Positions 5,023 to 5,449 of a stretch of 5,449 bases of DNA are shown here, piece after piece (position 1 is the stretch's first letter; the number at the start of each line of letters is the position of its first letter). A model generated the notes under the pieces. It did not search any database, was not told the DNA's origin, and saw nothing but the letters and a program-made list of their open reading frames with translations. The position numbers and the translations under genes were made by a program. The stretch is taken from positions 1 to 5,449 of the forward strand of contig JALVXO010000001.1 of the NCBI GenBank assembly GCA_027022775.1. The letters are read 5' to 3'. The DNA is from Campylobacteraceae bacterium. GTDB lineage: Bacteria; Campylobacterota; Campylobacteria; Campylobacterales; Sulfurovaceae.

Positions 5023-5449
5023 TTAATACAAAAACCCAAACAGCCATAAAGGTATCTTGTTTTTAAAGCCAATCTCTATATTATCGGCTATTACAAAAGA
5101 GTTAGGTATATCTTTTAGCTGCTCAAAGCCTTTATTTTTTCCTCCAATTTCTACAGTATATTTTTCATTTATTAAAAAATCGCCTCTATTTACATAGTAT
5201 GCACTCAAATTAGCACCCAAAATACTTGAGATAAAAAAACTCTCTCTAATAGAGCCAATTTTTGGCTCTAAACATAGTATATTAAATAGGTTACTATTTG
5301 CTAGATAGAGCTTATCTGGTTTTTGCATAGATTTAAACCTCTTGCCCTCATACATTATATGTGCTAAAAGTTCAGCTCTGTGCAGATAATCGATATATTT
5401 ATAGAGTGTTACTTTAGAGATAGCAATTTTTTTTGCAAGTTTTTCGATA
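5023..5449 (-). CDS. AAA_14/DUF4143-type ATPase, C-terminal part only (5' end outside window)
   Basis: The frame is open to the right edge, so the ATG at 5355 is internal, and 141 C-terminal residues are visible. They begin with a winged-helix-like stretch (LAKKIAISKVTLYKYIDYLHRAELL, visible residues 4-28). KPDKLYLANSNLFNIL and GSIRESFFISSIL follow. The end holds GDFLINEKYTVEIGGKNKG (Asp, then Glu and Lys in VEIGGK), which resembles the PD-(D/E)XK-like fold of DUF4143. In this family an N-terminal P-loop AAA_14 ATPase domain would lie outside the window; complete proteins are typically about 380-450 residues. Their function is generally unknown. The stop TAA is at 5023-5025, and the M14-like gene follows after 20 bases. 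The C-terminus is a hydrophobic LWLFGFLY. The family call is good; the role is unknown. Confidence 0.8.
   Translation of the reverse strand, partial: IEKLAKKIAISKVTLYKYIDYLHRAELLAHIMYEGKRFKSMQKPDKLYLANSNLFNILCLEPKIGSIRESFFISSILGANLSAYYVNRGDFLINEKYTVEIGGKNKGFEQLKDIPNSFVIADNIEIGFKNKIPLWLFGFLY
5250..5270. repeat. Intragenic inverted repeat in the DUF4143 ATPase gene
   Basis: Arms TAGAGCCAA (5250-5258) and TTGGCTCTA (5262-5270) pair perfectly with a 3-base loop. The repeat lies inside the coding frame, over the EPKIGS codons. On the coding strand an 11-base gap separates it from a T7 run near 5239-5233, which is too far for a classical intrinsic terminator. Confidence 0.6.

Overview
The window is AT-rich, tightly packed, and almost entirely protein-coding. 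It reads like chromosomal DNA of a Campylobacterota (epsilonproteobacterial) species, for example from the Sulfurimonas, Sulfurovum or Arcobacter groups. This assignment is an inference from codon and amino-acid style (many K, I, N and F residues), the short MnmA, and the lipophilic MKK...FAN-type signal peptide. No RNA gene, CRISPR array, insertion sequence or origin is visible, and no stretch over 300 bases lacks a gene.

Left part, plus strand (1-1432): the 3' part of a MIP18/DUF59 (SufT-like) iron-sulfur assembly gene, then an 82-base AT-rich gap, then mnmA (tRNA 2-thiouridylase). Both belong to sulfur-trafficking biology. The conserved MnmA N-terminus, including the SGGVDS P-loop, is encoded upstream of any ATG, GTG or TTG. 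The only sensible start is an ATA codon at 401 behind an AGGA, so the gene is probably under-called by standard gene finders.

Middle, minus strand (1435-4108): chaA (a Ca2+/H+-type cation antiporter with a TTG start) converges on mnmA with only 2 bases between the stop codons. Upstream of chaA is an overlapping gene pair. The first gene is a short NtrC-like protein with a degenerate AAA+ domain and an intact Fis-type helix-turn-helix. The second is a PAS protein whose C-terminus looks like the remnant of a histidine kinase. Together they resemble an NtrB/NtrC pair that has lost the phosphoacceptor histidine, the receiver domain and the sigma-54 contact loop. A near-perfect 11-bp-arm dyad lies upstream of the pair, over a plausible promoter, and may be its operator.

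Right part, minus strand (4199-5449): the C-terminal part of an AAA_14/DUF4143-type ATPase runs in from the right edge. It is followed after 20 bases by a secreted, M14 carboxypeptidase-like protein that keeps a HxxE...NR...H...E set of residues.

The most interesting material is the degenerate sensor-regulator pair with its dyad, and the AUA start of mnmA. The rest looks like ordinary housekeeping or conserved accessory content.
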